DNA of 64,000 nucleotides, taken from contig CAYWGH010000001.1 in NCBI GenBank assembly GCA_964457925.1, positions 310,001-374,000 of the forward strand, given 5' to 3'. Below the pieces are notes generated by a model, which was not told the origin of the DNA, did not search any database, and worked only from the letters and a program-made list of their open reading frames with translations. A program made the translations under genes and the position numbers. This document shows, in pieces, positions 52,214 to 60,873 of this stretch; the first letter of the stretch is position 1; each line of letters opens with the position of its first letter. This stretch comes from Coneutiohabitans sp964457925 (GTDB taxonomy: Bacteria; Zhuqueibacterota; Zhuqueibacteria; Zhuqueibacterales; Zhuqueibacteraceae).

Positions 52214-53264
52214 AGAAGTGATCCGGCGTCTTTCCTCGCCAGAAACCCGGGCTTTGTGGCATGATGCCAAGCCTGGGAAGATCGTGCTCCTGGGAAAATC
52301 ACACCGCGCCTACTCGACGATTTATCGCTTGCAAGTTGAAAGCGCGGAAGGGCAGCCGCCGCGCATTGTTTACACCAAAGTTTATAAGCTCTCTCCGCGG
52401 CACCGCGACAACCCCGCAAAGCCGCGCGCCAAGCTTAAAAATGAATTTGAGACGGCGCAGAAACTGCAAGCGCATCTCAATGGCAGCCGGCAATTTGCCG
52501 CCGTAAAACCGATTGCCTGCTATCTCGACCTTTTAACCATCGTTACCGAGGATGCACAGGGTGATCCGCTTGCCGACGCGCTCGAATCGTCGTGCAAGCT
52601 CTGGCATGACAGCAGCAAGCTCGAGGATGTCTTGGTTGCATGCCGGCGCGCGGGTGAAGCATTGGCGGCGATTCAACGCGCCACCATCGAATCCCAAAAG
52701 TACAATCCCTTCGAATTATTGGAATACGTTGATATCCGTCTGCAGCGCCTGGTCGAAGGCGAAGCGCCGTTTTCCGAGAGTGATCGCAAACACGTTTTGA
52801 AATTTTTGGAAAACGCAATTGCACGAGTGCCTGCCGATCAGCTCGAGCAATGCGGCTGCCACGGCGATTACGCACCGTTCAACGTTCTCGTGGGCCCCGC
52901 CGGCGTGACAGTGATGGATTTTGCCACGTTCAAAATCGGTTCGATTTATAATGACGTCGCTTACTTTCATCATCGTGTCGAAGGGTATCTCCACAAACCG
53001 AGTTTTAACGTTGAAGCGATTCACCGTGTTCAAAACGCCTTTCTAACGGGCTACAATCGCAGCGCCGGGCGAGAGCATCAACCAATTGAACGCGACCTGT
53101 TGTTCAAAATTTTTTGGATCAAGCACGTCATTAACAATTACAGCGCGGTTATGCGCAAGAAAGTGATGACCATGCGCGATCGCCTGTCGCTCGCGGTGTA
53201 TTTGTTTAACCGGCATGTTTTCCGCCGCTATAATCAGTGGCTTATGCAAATGTGTCAGGACTAA
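52197..53264 (+). CDS. Aminoglycoside-phosphotransferase-like kinase
   Basis: 355-residue APH/choline-kinase-fold protein. Seen: an N-lobe with VYTKVYKLSPRHRDNP (lysine for ATP), and the catalytic loop CGCHGDYAPFNVLV followed by VTVMDFATFKIGS (metal-binding D-F-A), the H-G-D-x-x-x-x-N and D-F/W signature. In sugar clusters such kinases phosphorylate sugars or attach phosphate groups to the polymer; the substrate is not known. It overlaps the glycosyltransferase gene by 17 bases and ends 18 bases before the heparinase gene. Confidence 0.82.
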   Translation: MAEAIEEVIRRLSSPETRALWHDAKPGKIVLLGKSHRAYSTIYRLQVESAEGQPPRIVYTKVYKLSPRHRDNPAKPRAKLKNEFETAQKLQAHLNGSRQFAAVKPIACYLDLLTIVTEDAQGDPLADALESSCKLWHDSSKLEDVLVACRRAGEALAAIQRATIESQKYNPFELLEYVDIRLQRLVEGEAPFSESDRKHVLKFLENAIARVPADQLEQCGCHGDYAPFNVLVGPAGVTVMDFATFKIGSIYNDVAYFHHRVEGYLHKPSFNVEAIHRVQNAFLTGYNRSAGREHQPIERDLLFKIFWIKHVINNYSAVMRKKVMTMRDRLSLAVYLFNRHVFRRYNQWLMQMCQD

Positions 53265-53282
53265 TCCTTGTGATCATCCACG

Positions 53283-55685
53283 ATGAACCTGAAAAAGCTT
53301 AGAAACATGTCTCCCGGCGAAGTTGGATATCGCCTTAAAATGGCGGGCTCAAAAAAGCTGGCGAAAGTCACGCACAAACGGCCAGAGGGCTTGCTGACCC
53401 CGGGACGTTTCTTGCCGTCATTCGAATTGCCTTCGGATTATCAAGGGCCGTTTGCAGACGCCGTGGCGAATGGGCGTTGGCGCGCCGCTGAAGAATATTT
53501 GCTTGAACACATGCGCGCACGGATGAAGAACAGAGGGTATCATCGCGCGCAACCCCGATTTTTTTTCTCCAGCAACGACCGCCCGGAGATCACGACGCTG
53601 ATCAAGCAGCATCTCCCCGGCGTGTTGTCTTGCACCTTGATGGAAGCGGAAAAGCTGCTCAATCATGAGTTTTCGTTTTTTGGCGTTACTAATAAATTCC
53701 CCGGTGAGATCGATTGGCACCGCGATCCGATTTCACTCGAATCGTGGCCGCGAACGTTTTACACCGAACTCAAATTTTACGGGCAGAGCGACGGCGGCAG
53801 GCGTTTGCCGGGCGATGTCAAGCACGTGTGGGAACTGAACCGCCATCAGCATTTCGCCGTTCTCGGCAAAGCTTATTGGCTGACCAACGATCATCACTAT
53901 GTCAGCGAGTTTTTGGCGCAATGCACGAGCTGGATCGCGCAAAACCCTTTTCTGTACGGGGTCAATTGGACCAGCGCATTGGAAGTGGGCTTGCGTGCGC
54001 TGTCCTGGATTTGGGGTTATTTTTTTTGTTTGGATGCAAACGTCCTGGAAGCGCGCACGCATGCGCAATTGTTGCGTGTCCTGCAATTGCACGGCCAATA
54101 TGTCAATCGCCATCTCTCTTTTTTCACCAGCCCGTATAACCATCTCATCGGAGAAGCGGTCGCGCTGTTTTTTCTGGGTACACTTTTTCCCGAATTTCCA
54201 GAAGCGGCGCATTGGCGCGAGAAGGGCTGGTCTCTTCTGGTTGCGGAAGCGACCAAACAATTTCACCACGACGGCATGTCGGTCGAACAAGCGATTTCGT
54301 ATCATCATTTCACCCTGGGCCTCTATTTCTTGGCCGCCATTCTGGCGCAACGCAACGGGGTGGCTTTGCCTCGCGAGATGCGCGAACGATTGCAAGCGGC
54401 CGTGGAATTTTCGCGGTGGAGCATGCAGCCCGACGGCCGCCACCCCATGATCGGTGATAACGACGACGCCATGGCATTTTATTTCGGCAAACGTGCGGTC
54501 TGGGATTTTCGCCAGCTATTGGCGCTGGGCGCCTTGCTGTTTCACCGCGGAGATTTTAAGACTGCGGCGGGAGAATTTGATGAAGCGTGCTTGTGGTTAT
54601 TCGGCGCCGAGAGCCATCAACGCTTTCAATCCTTGGAGGGCGCAGCGCCCGAGCAAGGCAGCCGATTATTTGCGGATAGCGGCTATGCGATTCTGCGCAG
54701 CGGCGATCGCCACGATAAACAGTATTTGATTTTTGATTGCGGCCCCCAAAGCCACGGCCTGCACACCGATGAAATTGTTTCAACGGCGCACGGCCATGCG
54801 GACGCTCTTTCGTTCACGCTTTGCGCGCACGGTGTGCCATTGCTGATCGACTCCGGCATGTGGTGTTATAACGGCGAGTTGAACTGGCAAAATCATTTTC
54901 GCAGCGGCATGGCGCATAACACGATCACGGTTGATGGCCGCAGTGCTTGCCGCCTTGTCGGCCGTTTGGGCTATTCTCACGTTCCGGCGGTGGCGCAATC
55001 TGTTTATCTCAGCCAAACGGATTTTACGTTTGTAGAAGCAACGTATCAGGGCTTTGAATGCGCGTTGCGCCATCGCCGCAGCATTTTTTATCGCCATCGC
55101 GATTACTGGGTGATCATTGACCGGCTCGAAGGAGAGGGGGAACACGAAATTGACCGTTGGTTTCATTTCGCGCCGGAAACCGAGTTGAGCCGGCAACCGC
55201 GACCCTTCCTCGCGCGAAGGCCTGATCACAAGAATCTTCTGTTGCATGATCTCAACTCGCCTCAAGCGGTTGCTGAAATTTTTCACGGCGGGGAACAAGC
55301 AGCACAAGGATGGATTGCTCCAGGGTATGGCCGCACGTTGGCAGCGCCGGTTTTGCGCCTGCGTTCGCGGCAACACATGCCGGCGCAATTTGTTACCGTG
55401 CTCATGCCGTGTGACCGTGAAGCGCCGGTGCTCGCCTACGAGTGTTCGCCCAATCAGGGCATGACGAGCCGTCAGCCTTTTGAATTGCGGTTGAGCGCCC
55501 GAGGCTGGAACGATCGTATTGTTTTCAATTTTAATCAAGCGCCTTCCACCATGGCGGACTCGCATTCCGGCGCAATCATCGATTATCATCGCCACGAACC
55601 TGAGATAGCCGGTAATGAAAGCATGGCTTCCTCTCGCATGAAGCGCGTTGTCGATTGGGAAGTGTCCGAGAATTTGAAAAGTTGA
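53283..55685 (+). CDS. Heparinase II/III-family (alginate-lyase-fold) protein
   Basis: 800 residues. An alpha/alpha-toroid N-terminal half (about 80-430; WTSALEVGLRALSWIW, SPYNHLIGEAVALFFLG, HHDGMSVEQAISYHHF, DGRHPMIGDNDDA) and a beta-sandwich heparinase II/III half (about 470-720; SGYAILRS, HGHADALSFTL, NGELNWQNHFRSGMAHNTITVDG, RRSIFYRHRDYWVIIDRL). These are lyases of uronic-acid polymers. There is no signal peptide; it begins MNLKKLRNMSPGEVGYRLKMAG, a phrase common to the members encoded inside polysaccharide clusters, so its place of action is uncertain. It pairs logically with the AlgD-like enzyme in a uronate polymer. Could trim or modify the chain. Confidence 0.88.
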   Translation: MNLKKLRNMSPGEVGYRLKMAGSKKLAKVTHKRPEGLLTPGRFLPSFELPSDYQGPFADAVANGRWRAAEEYLLEHMRARMKNRGYHRAQPRFFFSSNDRPEITTLIKQHLPGVLSCTLMEAEKLLNHEFSFFGVTNKFPGEIDWHRDPISLESWPRTFYTELKFYGQSDGGRRLPGDVKHVWELNRHQHFAVLGKAYWLTNDHHYVSEFLAQCTSWIAQNPFLYGVNWTSALEVGLRALSWIWGYFFCLDANVLEARTHAQLLRVLQLHGQYVNRHLSFFTSPYNHLIGEAVALFFLGTLFPEFPEAAHWREKGWSLLVAEATKQFHHDGMSVEQAISYHHFTLGLYFLAAILAQRNGVALPREMRERLQAAVEFSRWSMQPDGRHPMIGDNDDAMAFYFGKRAVWDFRQLLALGALLFHRGDFKTAAGEFDEACLWLFGAESHQRFQSLEGAAPEQGSRLFADSGYAILRSGDRHDKQYLIFDCGPQSHGLHTDEIVSTAHGHADALSFTLCAHGVPLLIDSGMWCYNGELNWQNHFRSGMAHNTITVDGRSACRLVGRLGYSHVPAVAQSVYLSQTDFTFVEATYQGFECALRHRRSIFYRHRDYWVIIDRLEGEGEHEIDRWFHFAPETELSRQPRPFLARRPDHKNLLLHDLNSPQAVAEIFHGGEQAAQGWIAPGYGRTLAAPVLRLRSRQHMPAQFVTVLMPCDREAPVLAYECSPNQGMTSRQPFELRLSARGWNDRIVFNFNQAPSTMADSHSGAIIDYHRHEPEIAGNESMASSRMKRVVDWEVSENLKS

Positions 55686-55695
55686 AGCGAGAGTC

Positions 55696-56790
55696 ATGCC
55701 CTATCGTATTTTGCAAATCGGCCCTTATCCTCCACCGGGCACGGGCTGGTCGGTTCGCATTAAAATGTTGAAGCGCTACATTGAGCGCGCCGGCCATGTC
55801 TGCACTGTTTTGAACACCAATAAGAACCGCCGGGTGAAGACTACGGAATTCGTGCCGGTTCACCACGGGCTTGATTATGCCGTGAAAGTGTTCAAGTATT
55901 GCATGCGGGGCTATCTTGTGCACATGCACATTAACGGCAAGTCAACCAAAAGCCCGATTTTAGCCTTAATCGCGGAAACTCTCAGCTTGCTTTTTTTCCG
56001 CCCGGCAGTATTGACTTTTCACGCCGGCGTGGTGCAGGATTATTTTCCCAAACAAAATAAATTTTGGCTCGATAACATTTTCCGCCTGATTTTTTTGATG
56101 GCTGGTAAGATCATCTGCAACAATGAAGAGGTCAAAGCGCGCATTGTTGAATACGGCATTCGTCCGGAAAAAATTATTCCGATTCCGGCGTTTTGCATGG
56201 AATACATAGAAGACAAGGCCACGCTGCCCGCGGCATTGGCCGAGTTTATTCGCAGGCATGAGCCGGTGGTGTGCAGCTATATCTATTTGCGTCATGATTT
56301 CAATGTTGAGTTTCTGCTGCAAGCGCTTGCGCAGGTGACGAAGAGCCTGCCGCACTTGGGCATCATTCTGGTGGGAGCTGATCGTGAGCACGAAGCTTTG
56401 CAAGAACGGCTGCAGCGTTTTGGATTGGCGTCGCATGTTTATATCGCGGGCGATCTTGATCACGGAGACTTTTTGGCCGTGCTCGATGCCAGCCATGTCT
56501 ACATTCGCACACCGGCGGTGGACGGCGTTTCCTCCAGTGTGTTGGAGGCCCTAATGCTGGGCGTGACGGTTGTGGCAAGCGAGAACGGGTCCCGTCCCCC
56601 GGGCGTGTTGACTTATACCGACGGCGATCTTAGCTCTTTTACTCAAACGTTGCTGGCAGCCATTCATAACAAGAAACGCATTCTCCCGGCAGCATCAAGT
56701 CCGGAAACACGATTACACTTGGCGCAGGAACTCGGTGTGCGCGACACGCTGCGCGAAGAATTGGCGCTGCTGTTCGCCGAAGCGGCATAA
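55696..56790 (+). CDS. Family 4 glycosyltransferase
   Basis: 364-residue GT-B enzyme. Seen: ILQIGPYPPPGTGWSVRIKMLKRYIERAGH (N-terminal domain with glycine-rich loop), YLVHMHINGKS, AVLTFHAGVVQDYF, ICNNEEVKARIVEYGIRPEKIIPIPAF, and in the C-terminal domain GIILVGADREH, and TPAVDGVSSSVLEALMLGVTVVASENGSRPPGV with the donor-binding E. Adds a sugar to the repeat unit. It starts ten bases after the heparinase gene stop. A 258-base non-coding stretch follows before the cytochrome. Confidence 0.9.
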   Translation: MPYRILQIGPYPPPGTGWSVRIKMLKRYIERAGHVCTVLNTNKNRRVKTTEFVPVHHGLDYAVKVFKYCMRGYLVHMHINGKSTKSPILALIAETLSLLFFRPAVLTFHAGVVQDYFPKQNKFWLDNIFRLIFLMAGKIICNNEEVKARIVEYGIRPEKIIPIPAFCMEYIEDKATLPAALAEFIRRHEPVVCSYIYLRHDFNVEFLLQALAQVTKSLPHLGIILVGADREHEALQERLQRFGLASHVYIAGDLDHGDFLAVLDASHVYIRTPAVDGVSSSVLEALMLGVTVVASENGSRPPGVLTYTDGDLSSFTQTLLAAIHNKKRILPAASSPETRLHLAQELGVRDTLREELALLFAEAA

Positions 56791-57048
56791 GATTTTCCCT
56801 CGTGGCACATAGATGTTGGCCCATACTTCCCGCCGATCAGAGGCAAAGCTTTCCACCTCACGAAATAGCGGCGCGTGCTTCCGCAAAGACTTTGAAAGCG
56901 CGTACCTTTGCCTTTGACTTACAACACGGTAAAGGTAGAATAAAAATTCGGTTAAAGATTTTTAAAGCCCGTCAGGTAAACCTAGCAAAGCGCGTCGACT
57001 TTTCAATTTGACTGTTTCCGCCGAGATTTTTTAACAGCATTCGGGAAA

Positions 57049-59880
57049 ATGGCAAGCACTCACAAAGACAAACCGGCATATCCGCTCATCGAAAAGTTCA
57101 TCTTCACCGGCTTGATCCTCCTTTTCTTAAACAGCGGTTATTTGGTGGCCTTTACGGAAACCTCGATTCTTTATCTGATCAATGTTTTCCTGCACGTTGT
57201 TTTGGGCGCAGGTTGTTTCGCGTTGCTGCTTCATCACGGCTACAAATTTTTGCGCCGCGAAACGCCCAAAGGCAACGATATTGCGCGCTATTTTGGCTAC
57301 TCGGGGTACTGGTTGTTGATGGTGGGCATGGGGCTGGGCTTTTATTTGATGATCGTGGGCGCCGGTAAATCGCATCACACGGCCCTGGTCATGCATGTGA
57401 CCGCTTGTTTGGTTGCGATCATACTATTGATCAAGGCCATTCGTAACATCGGCCATCAAATCAGCATTGCCAACCCGATCAATTCCGCCGGGCGTGTGTT
57501 GATGGTTGCTGCTGTCATAGCCATTTGTGTTCCGGTATTGGCACACCTCTACAAGATTATTGTTCCCAACGATGATATCATTGCCGACAATACCGTGCCG
57601 GCGACTTTGAGCATGGCCGAGAACGCGATGGGCGGCGCGCAAGGCCCTTTCTTCCCCTCCGCTGCGGCGACCGTTGAGGAAAGCCCTATTAAGGCCTCGG
57701 CACTAAGCAATTCCGAATCGTGCGGCGCGAATGGCTGCCACCCCGACATCTATCGCCAGTGGCAAAGTTCGGCGCATAATTTTTCCGCGTTTCAAAGCCT
57801 GTGGTATAAGCCGGCCATCGCTGAGCTTGAAGCCAGCCAAGGCAAGTCAGCCTCGAACTGGTGTGCGGGATGCCATACGCCGGTATTGTTGTTAAGCGGC
57901 GCCACGGCGAAAACACCAGAGGAACAGGCGCAGCTTTCCGCAGCGCATGGCAGCATTGGTTGCGTCTCATGCCATGCGATTGCACGCATGAAAGGCACTA
58001 CCGGGCAGGCCAATTACGTCATGGAAACGCCGGGGTTGTCAGAACTCGCCAATAGCGAGAACGCTGCCCTGCGGAAGATTTACGCCTGGTTTGTACATCT
58101 CAACCCCCGGCCGCATCGTGAAACATATTTCAAACCGTTTCTTACCGAGGAAACCGGCAAGTTTTGTTCTTCTTGCCATAAGGCTTCCGTCGACTATCCG
58201 CTGACTCAAGGCCATTGGCTGCAAGTGCTCAACGACTATGATAGCTGGCAGAGCAGCAGCTTTTCGCGGGAAACCGTGCCCGAGTTTTATCGCCCGGATA
58301 AAAAGCAAGATTGCAGCATGTGCCACATGCCGCTGGTCGCTTCCCGCGATGCCGGGGCAGACAGCGGCCGGGTGCGCGCACATTTTTTTCTTGGCGCGAA
58401 CACCCTGGCGCCGGTGCTACGCCAGGAACACGAACATCTTGAAAAGACGCAGGAATTTTTACGCGACAACAAAATTTCACTTGATATTTTTGCCGTCAGC
58501 CTCGGCATGCCGGATTCCAGCCATCAAGCATTTGTTTCCTCAAACGCAGATTCCGTTTCGATCATCGAAAGGCGTGTCCCGCTGGCCTCAACAACGGTCA
58601 ACCACGAAGATATCGATCAAATCACCCTGGAAGCCGAGCCGTTTGCCCTCGAGACGACTTTTATCGCGCCGCTAGATCGCCAGAATGTTCGCGTGCATCC
58701 CGGAGAGTCTGTGCGGGTTGACGTCGTTGTGCGTTCACGCGCCGTCGGACACAGCTTTCCCGCCGGCGCTTCGGATATGGCCGAAGCCTGGTTGGAGTTT
58801 AAAGCAATCAATGATCTTGGCCAGGTAATCTTTTGGAGCGGCGGATCGACGATGGATCTACAACACGTCGACCCGGCCGCGCACCGGTATGGCGCGGTGA
58901 TGGTGGATAGCGCGGGACAGCGTGTTTATCATTACGAAAGTTGGAAAGCGCGCGGCGTGGCCGCGCTCAATCTTCTGCCGCCCAACGGTGTGGACGTGGT
59001 ACGATACCGCTTTAGGATTCCGCCCAATCCTGGGAATAAAATCCGGCTCATCGCCAAATTGAATTATCGCAAATTCACGCCCGCGATCCTCCCGGCCCGG
59101 AGCCGGCGAACCGACGGCGTTATCCTTCCCGTGATCGAAATGGCGCACGCGGAAGCGCATTTGGGCGTGGAATACAATCTCATGCAGCGCCACTTCTATA
59201 TGGAAAGCTACGTGCCGGAAGACATGCCCCGCTGGAATGATTATGGCATTGGGTTGTGGCGGCAACACGATCTGCTGGGGGCCGAGCGTGCGTTGTTGCG
59301 CGCCAGCCAGCATGCGCCGCTTTCGCACAATCCCTGGATCAACCTCGGCATGGTGTGGCTGAAGAGCGGGCGTTTGGAACAGGCCAAAACGACATTGTTG
59401 CACGCGCTTTCGCTTGCCCATAATTCCTCGCGCGCGCATTTTTTTCTCGGCCTGGCTTATAAAAGTGAAGGCAATTATTCCGCCGCGTTGGATGAAATGA
59501 AGAGCGCGCTTGATGGTCACCAAAACGACCGCGAATTGCGCCTCGAGATCGGCCGCATTTATTATTTGATGCGCGATTATACGCGCGCCATTCGCGCCTT
59601 CAAAAAGGCGTTGCTCGTCGATCCGGAAGATCCCACCGCCTATTTTTATTTGAGGGAAACGTATCGCGCCGATGGCGACGAAGAAAACGCAAAGAAAATG
59701 GCGCAACTTTATTTGAAATTCCGCCAGGATGAGAATATGGAGCAATTGCTGCAACAGGCCTTCACGCGCCAGCCCTGGCTCGAAGTGAATCCGCGCGGCT
59801 ATCATGAACATTCCACCTCGGAGCCGCGCTTTTGGAATTCCCAGAAAACCAACGCAAGCAATGGGCACACTGACAGATAG
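57049..59880 (+). CDS. Membrane multiheme cytochrome c with C-terminal TPR repeats
   Basis: 943 residues. N-terminal membrane part with about five helices (16-37, 41-62, 85-105, 112-130, 150-170) containing H49, H62/63, H109/110 and H116, which could hold b-type heme. A periplasmic part has five c-type heme motifs: CX4CH at 225-231 (CGANGCH), then CxxCH at 272-276, 305-309, 373-377 and 422-426. A beta-rich region follows (about 530-690; VRVHPGESVRVDVVVRS, GHSFPAGASD, as in multiheme cytochromes with a ligand-binding domain). TPR units (about 740-920; NPWINLGMVWLKSGRLEQAK) end the protein. The cluster has no cytochrome maturation genes. The start ATG 57049 has only GGGAAA upstream. Probably an electron-transfer protein; why it is among the sugar genes is unclear. 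Confidence 0.85.
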   Translation: MASTHKDKPAYPLIEKFIFTGLILLFLNSGYLVAFTETSILYLINVFLHVVLGAGCFALLLHHGYKFLRRETPKGNDIARYFGYSGYWLLMVGMGLGFYLMIVGAGKSHHTALVMHVTACLVAIILLIKAIRNIGHQISIANPINSAGRVLMVAAVIAICVPVLAHLYKIIVPNDDIIADNTVPATLSMAENAMGGAQGPFFPSAAATVEESPIKASALSNSESCGANGCHPDIYRQWQSSAHNFSAFQSLWYKPAIAELEASQGKSASNWCAGCHTPVLLLSGATAKTPEEQAQLSAAHGSIGCVSCHAIARMKGTTGQANYVMETPGLSELANSENAALRKIYAWFVHLNPRPHRETYFKPFLTEETGKFCSSCHKASVDYPLTQGHWLQVLNDYDSWQSSSFSRETVPEFYRPDKKQDCSMCHMPLVASRDAGADSGRVRAHFFLGANTLAPVLRQEHEHLEKTQEFLRDNKISLDIFAVSLGMPDSSHQAFVSSNADSVSIIERRVPLASTTVNHEDIDQITLEAEPFALETTFIAPLDRQNVRVHPGESVRVDVVVRSRAVGHSFPAGASDMAEAWLEFKAINDLGQVIFWSGGSTMDLQHVDPAAHRYGAVMVDSAGQRVYHYESWKARGVAALNLLPPNGVDVVRYRFRIPPNPGNKIRLIAKLNYRKFTPAILPARSRRTDGVILPVIEMAHAEAHLGVEYNLMQRHFYMESYVPEDMPRWNDYGIGLWRQHDLLGAERALLRASQHAPLSHNPWINLGMVWLKSGRLEQAKTTLLHALSLAHNSSRAHFFLGLAYKSEGNYSAALDEMKSALDGHQNDRELRLEIGRIYYLMRDYTRAIRAFKKALLVDPEDPTAYFYLRETYRADGDEENAKKMAQLYLKFRQDENMEQLLQQAFTRQPWLEVNPRGYHEHSTSEPRFWNSQKTNASNGHTDR

Positions 59881-60859
59881 AAAGCTTCTGTTTATTTCCT
59901 GGGCGGCCAATTGCAGCCGCAGCGACAACCTGGCGCGCTTGCTCGGCGGTGATTCAAAAATGGTTTATGTGGAAAGCCTGGGCAGCAACTATGTGACGGT
60001 TTGGTTGAAGTATCTGCTGCAGATGTGGTCGACCTGGAAGTTGTTGTGGCGCGAGCGCCCGCAGGTGGTCATGGTCATGGTGCCGCCGGTGTTTATCTGC
60101 ATTCCGGTTTATTTCTATTGCCTTTTTTTTCGTGCCGGATTTGTCACCGACACTCACACCGCTGCCTTCACCATGTCGCGCTGGAAGCCTCTACTCTTTC
60201 TCAATGCCTGGTTTTACCGCCGCGCGCTCATCAACATCGTCACGAACGAGCACCTGGCCCGGCATGTCGAAGCCTGGCGAGCGCCTGTAATTGTGATCGG
60301 CGATTTGCCGGTGCAATTCAAGCAGGTCGGAAGCTTTCCCAGCAACGGGCATTTCACGATTGCAGTGGTGTGCAGCTACAATCCCGATGAGCCGCTCGAT
60401 AATATTTGGCAGGCCGCGCGCGAGCTGCACGACATCGAGTTTTACGCCACCGGCAAGCTGAAAGACGTGCCGCCGCAGTATGTTCACAATAAACCCGACA
60501 ACCTGTTTTTTACCGGCTTTCTGCCGGATGAAAAATACGCCGGTCTCATCAAAACCAGCCACGCCGTGATGGTGTTGACCACACGCGATCATACCATGCA
60601 ACGCGGGGCGTATGAAGCCCTGGCGCTCGGCACACCGATCATTACTTCGGATTGGCCGATCTTGCGCGAGACCTTTGGCCAGGCCGCGGTTTACGTTGAT
60701 AATTCACCCCAAGGCATCGTGGCGTGCATACGAAAGCTGCAAGCCCACTGGCCCGAAAGCAAAGCTGCCGTGCAACGGCAACGGCAGCAGCGCCTGGAAA
60801 TCTGGCGCGAAAAAGAACAAGCTCTGCGCACAGCTATCGCCGCCAAGCTTCCTGCCTGA
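59861..60859 (+). CDS. Glycosyltransferase, GT-B fold
   Basis: 332 residues. It starts LLFISWAANCSRSDNLARLLGGDSKMVYVESLG, followed by a membrane-like hydrophobic segment (about 75-95, VVMVMVPPVFICIPVYFYCLFF), the acceptor-side FVTDTHTAAF, and a C-terminal donor-binding domain with VVCSYNPDEPLDNIWQAARELHDIEFYATGK, FTGFLPDEKYAGLIK and RGAYEALALGTPIITSDWPILRETFG, where E precedes the donor loop. The ATG at 59861 overlaps the cytochrome stop by 20 bases; an ATG at 59804 in the same frame would overlap by 77. The overlap shows tight coupling to the cytochrome gene. Confidence 0.85.
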   Translation: MGTLTDRKLLFISWAANCSRSDNLARLLGGDSKMVYVESLGSNYVTVWLKYLLQMWSTWKLLWRERPQVVMVMVPPVFICIPVYFYCLFFRAGFVTDTHTAAFTMSRWKPLLFLNAWFYRRALINIVTNEHLARHVEAWRAPVIVIGDLPVQFKQVGSFPSNGHFTIAVVCSYNPDEPLDNIWQAARELHDIEFYATGKLKDVPPQYVHNKPDNLFFTGFLPDEKYAGLIKTSHAVMVLTTRDHTMQRGAYEALALGTPIITSDWPILRETFGQAAVYVDNSPQGIVACIRKLQAHWPESKAAVQRQRQQRLEIWREKEQALRTAIAAKLPA

Positions 60860-60873
60860 GCTCTTGAATTGCC

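Noticed and set aside
58858..59928. 356-codon minus-strand frame opposite the cytochrome C-terminus
   Set aside because: Shadow of the TPR part; no family features.
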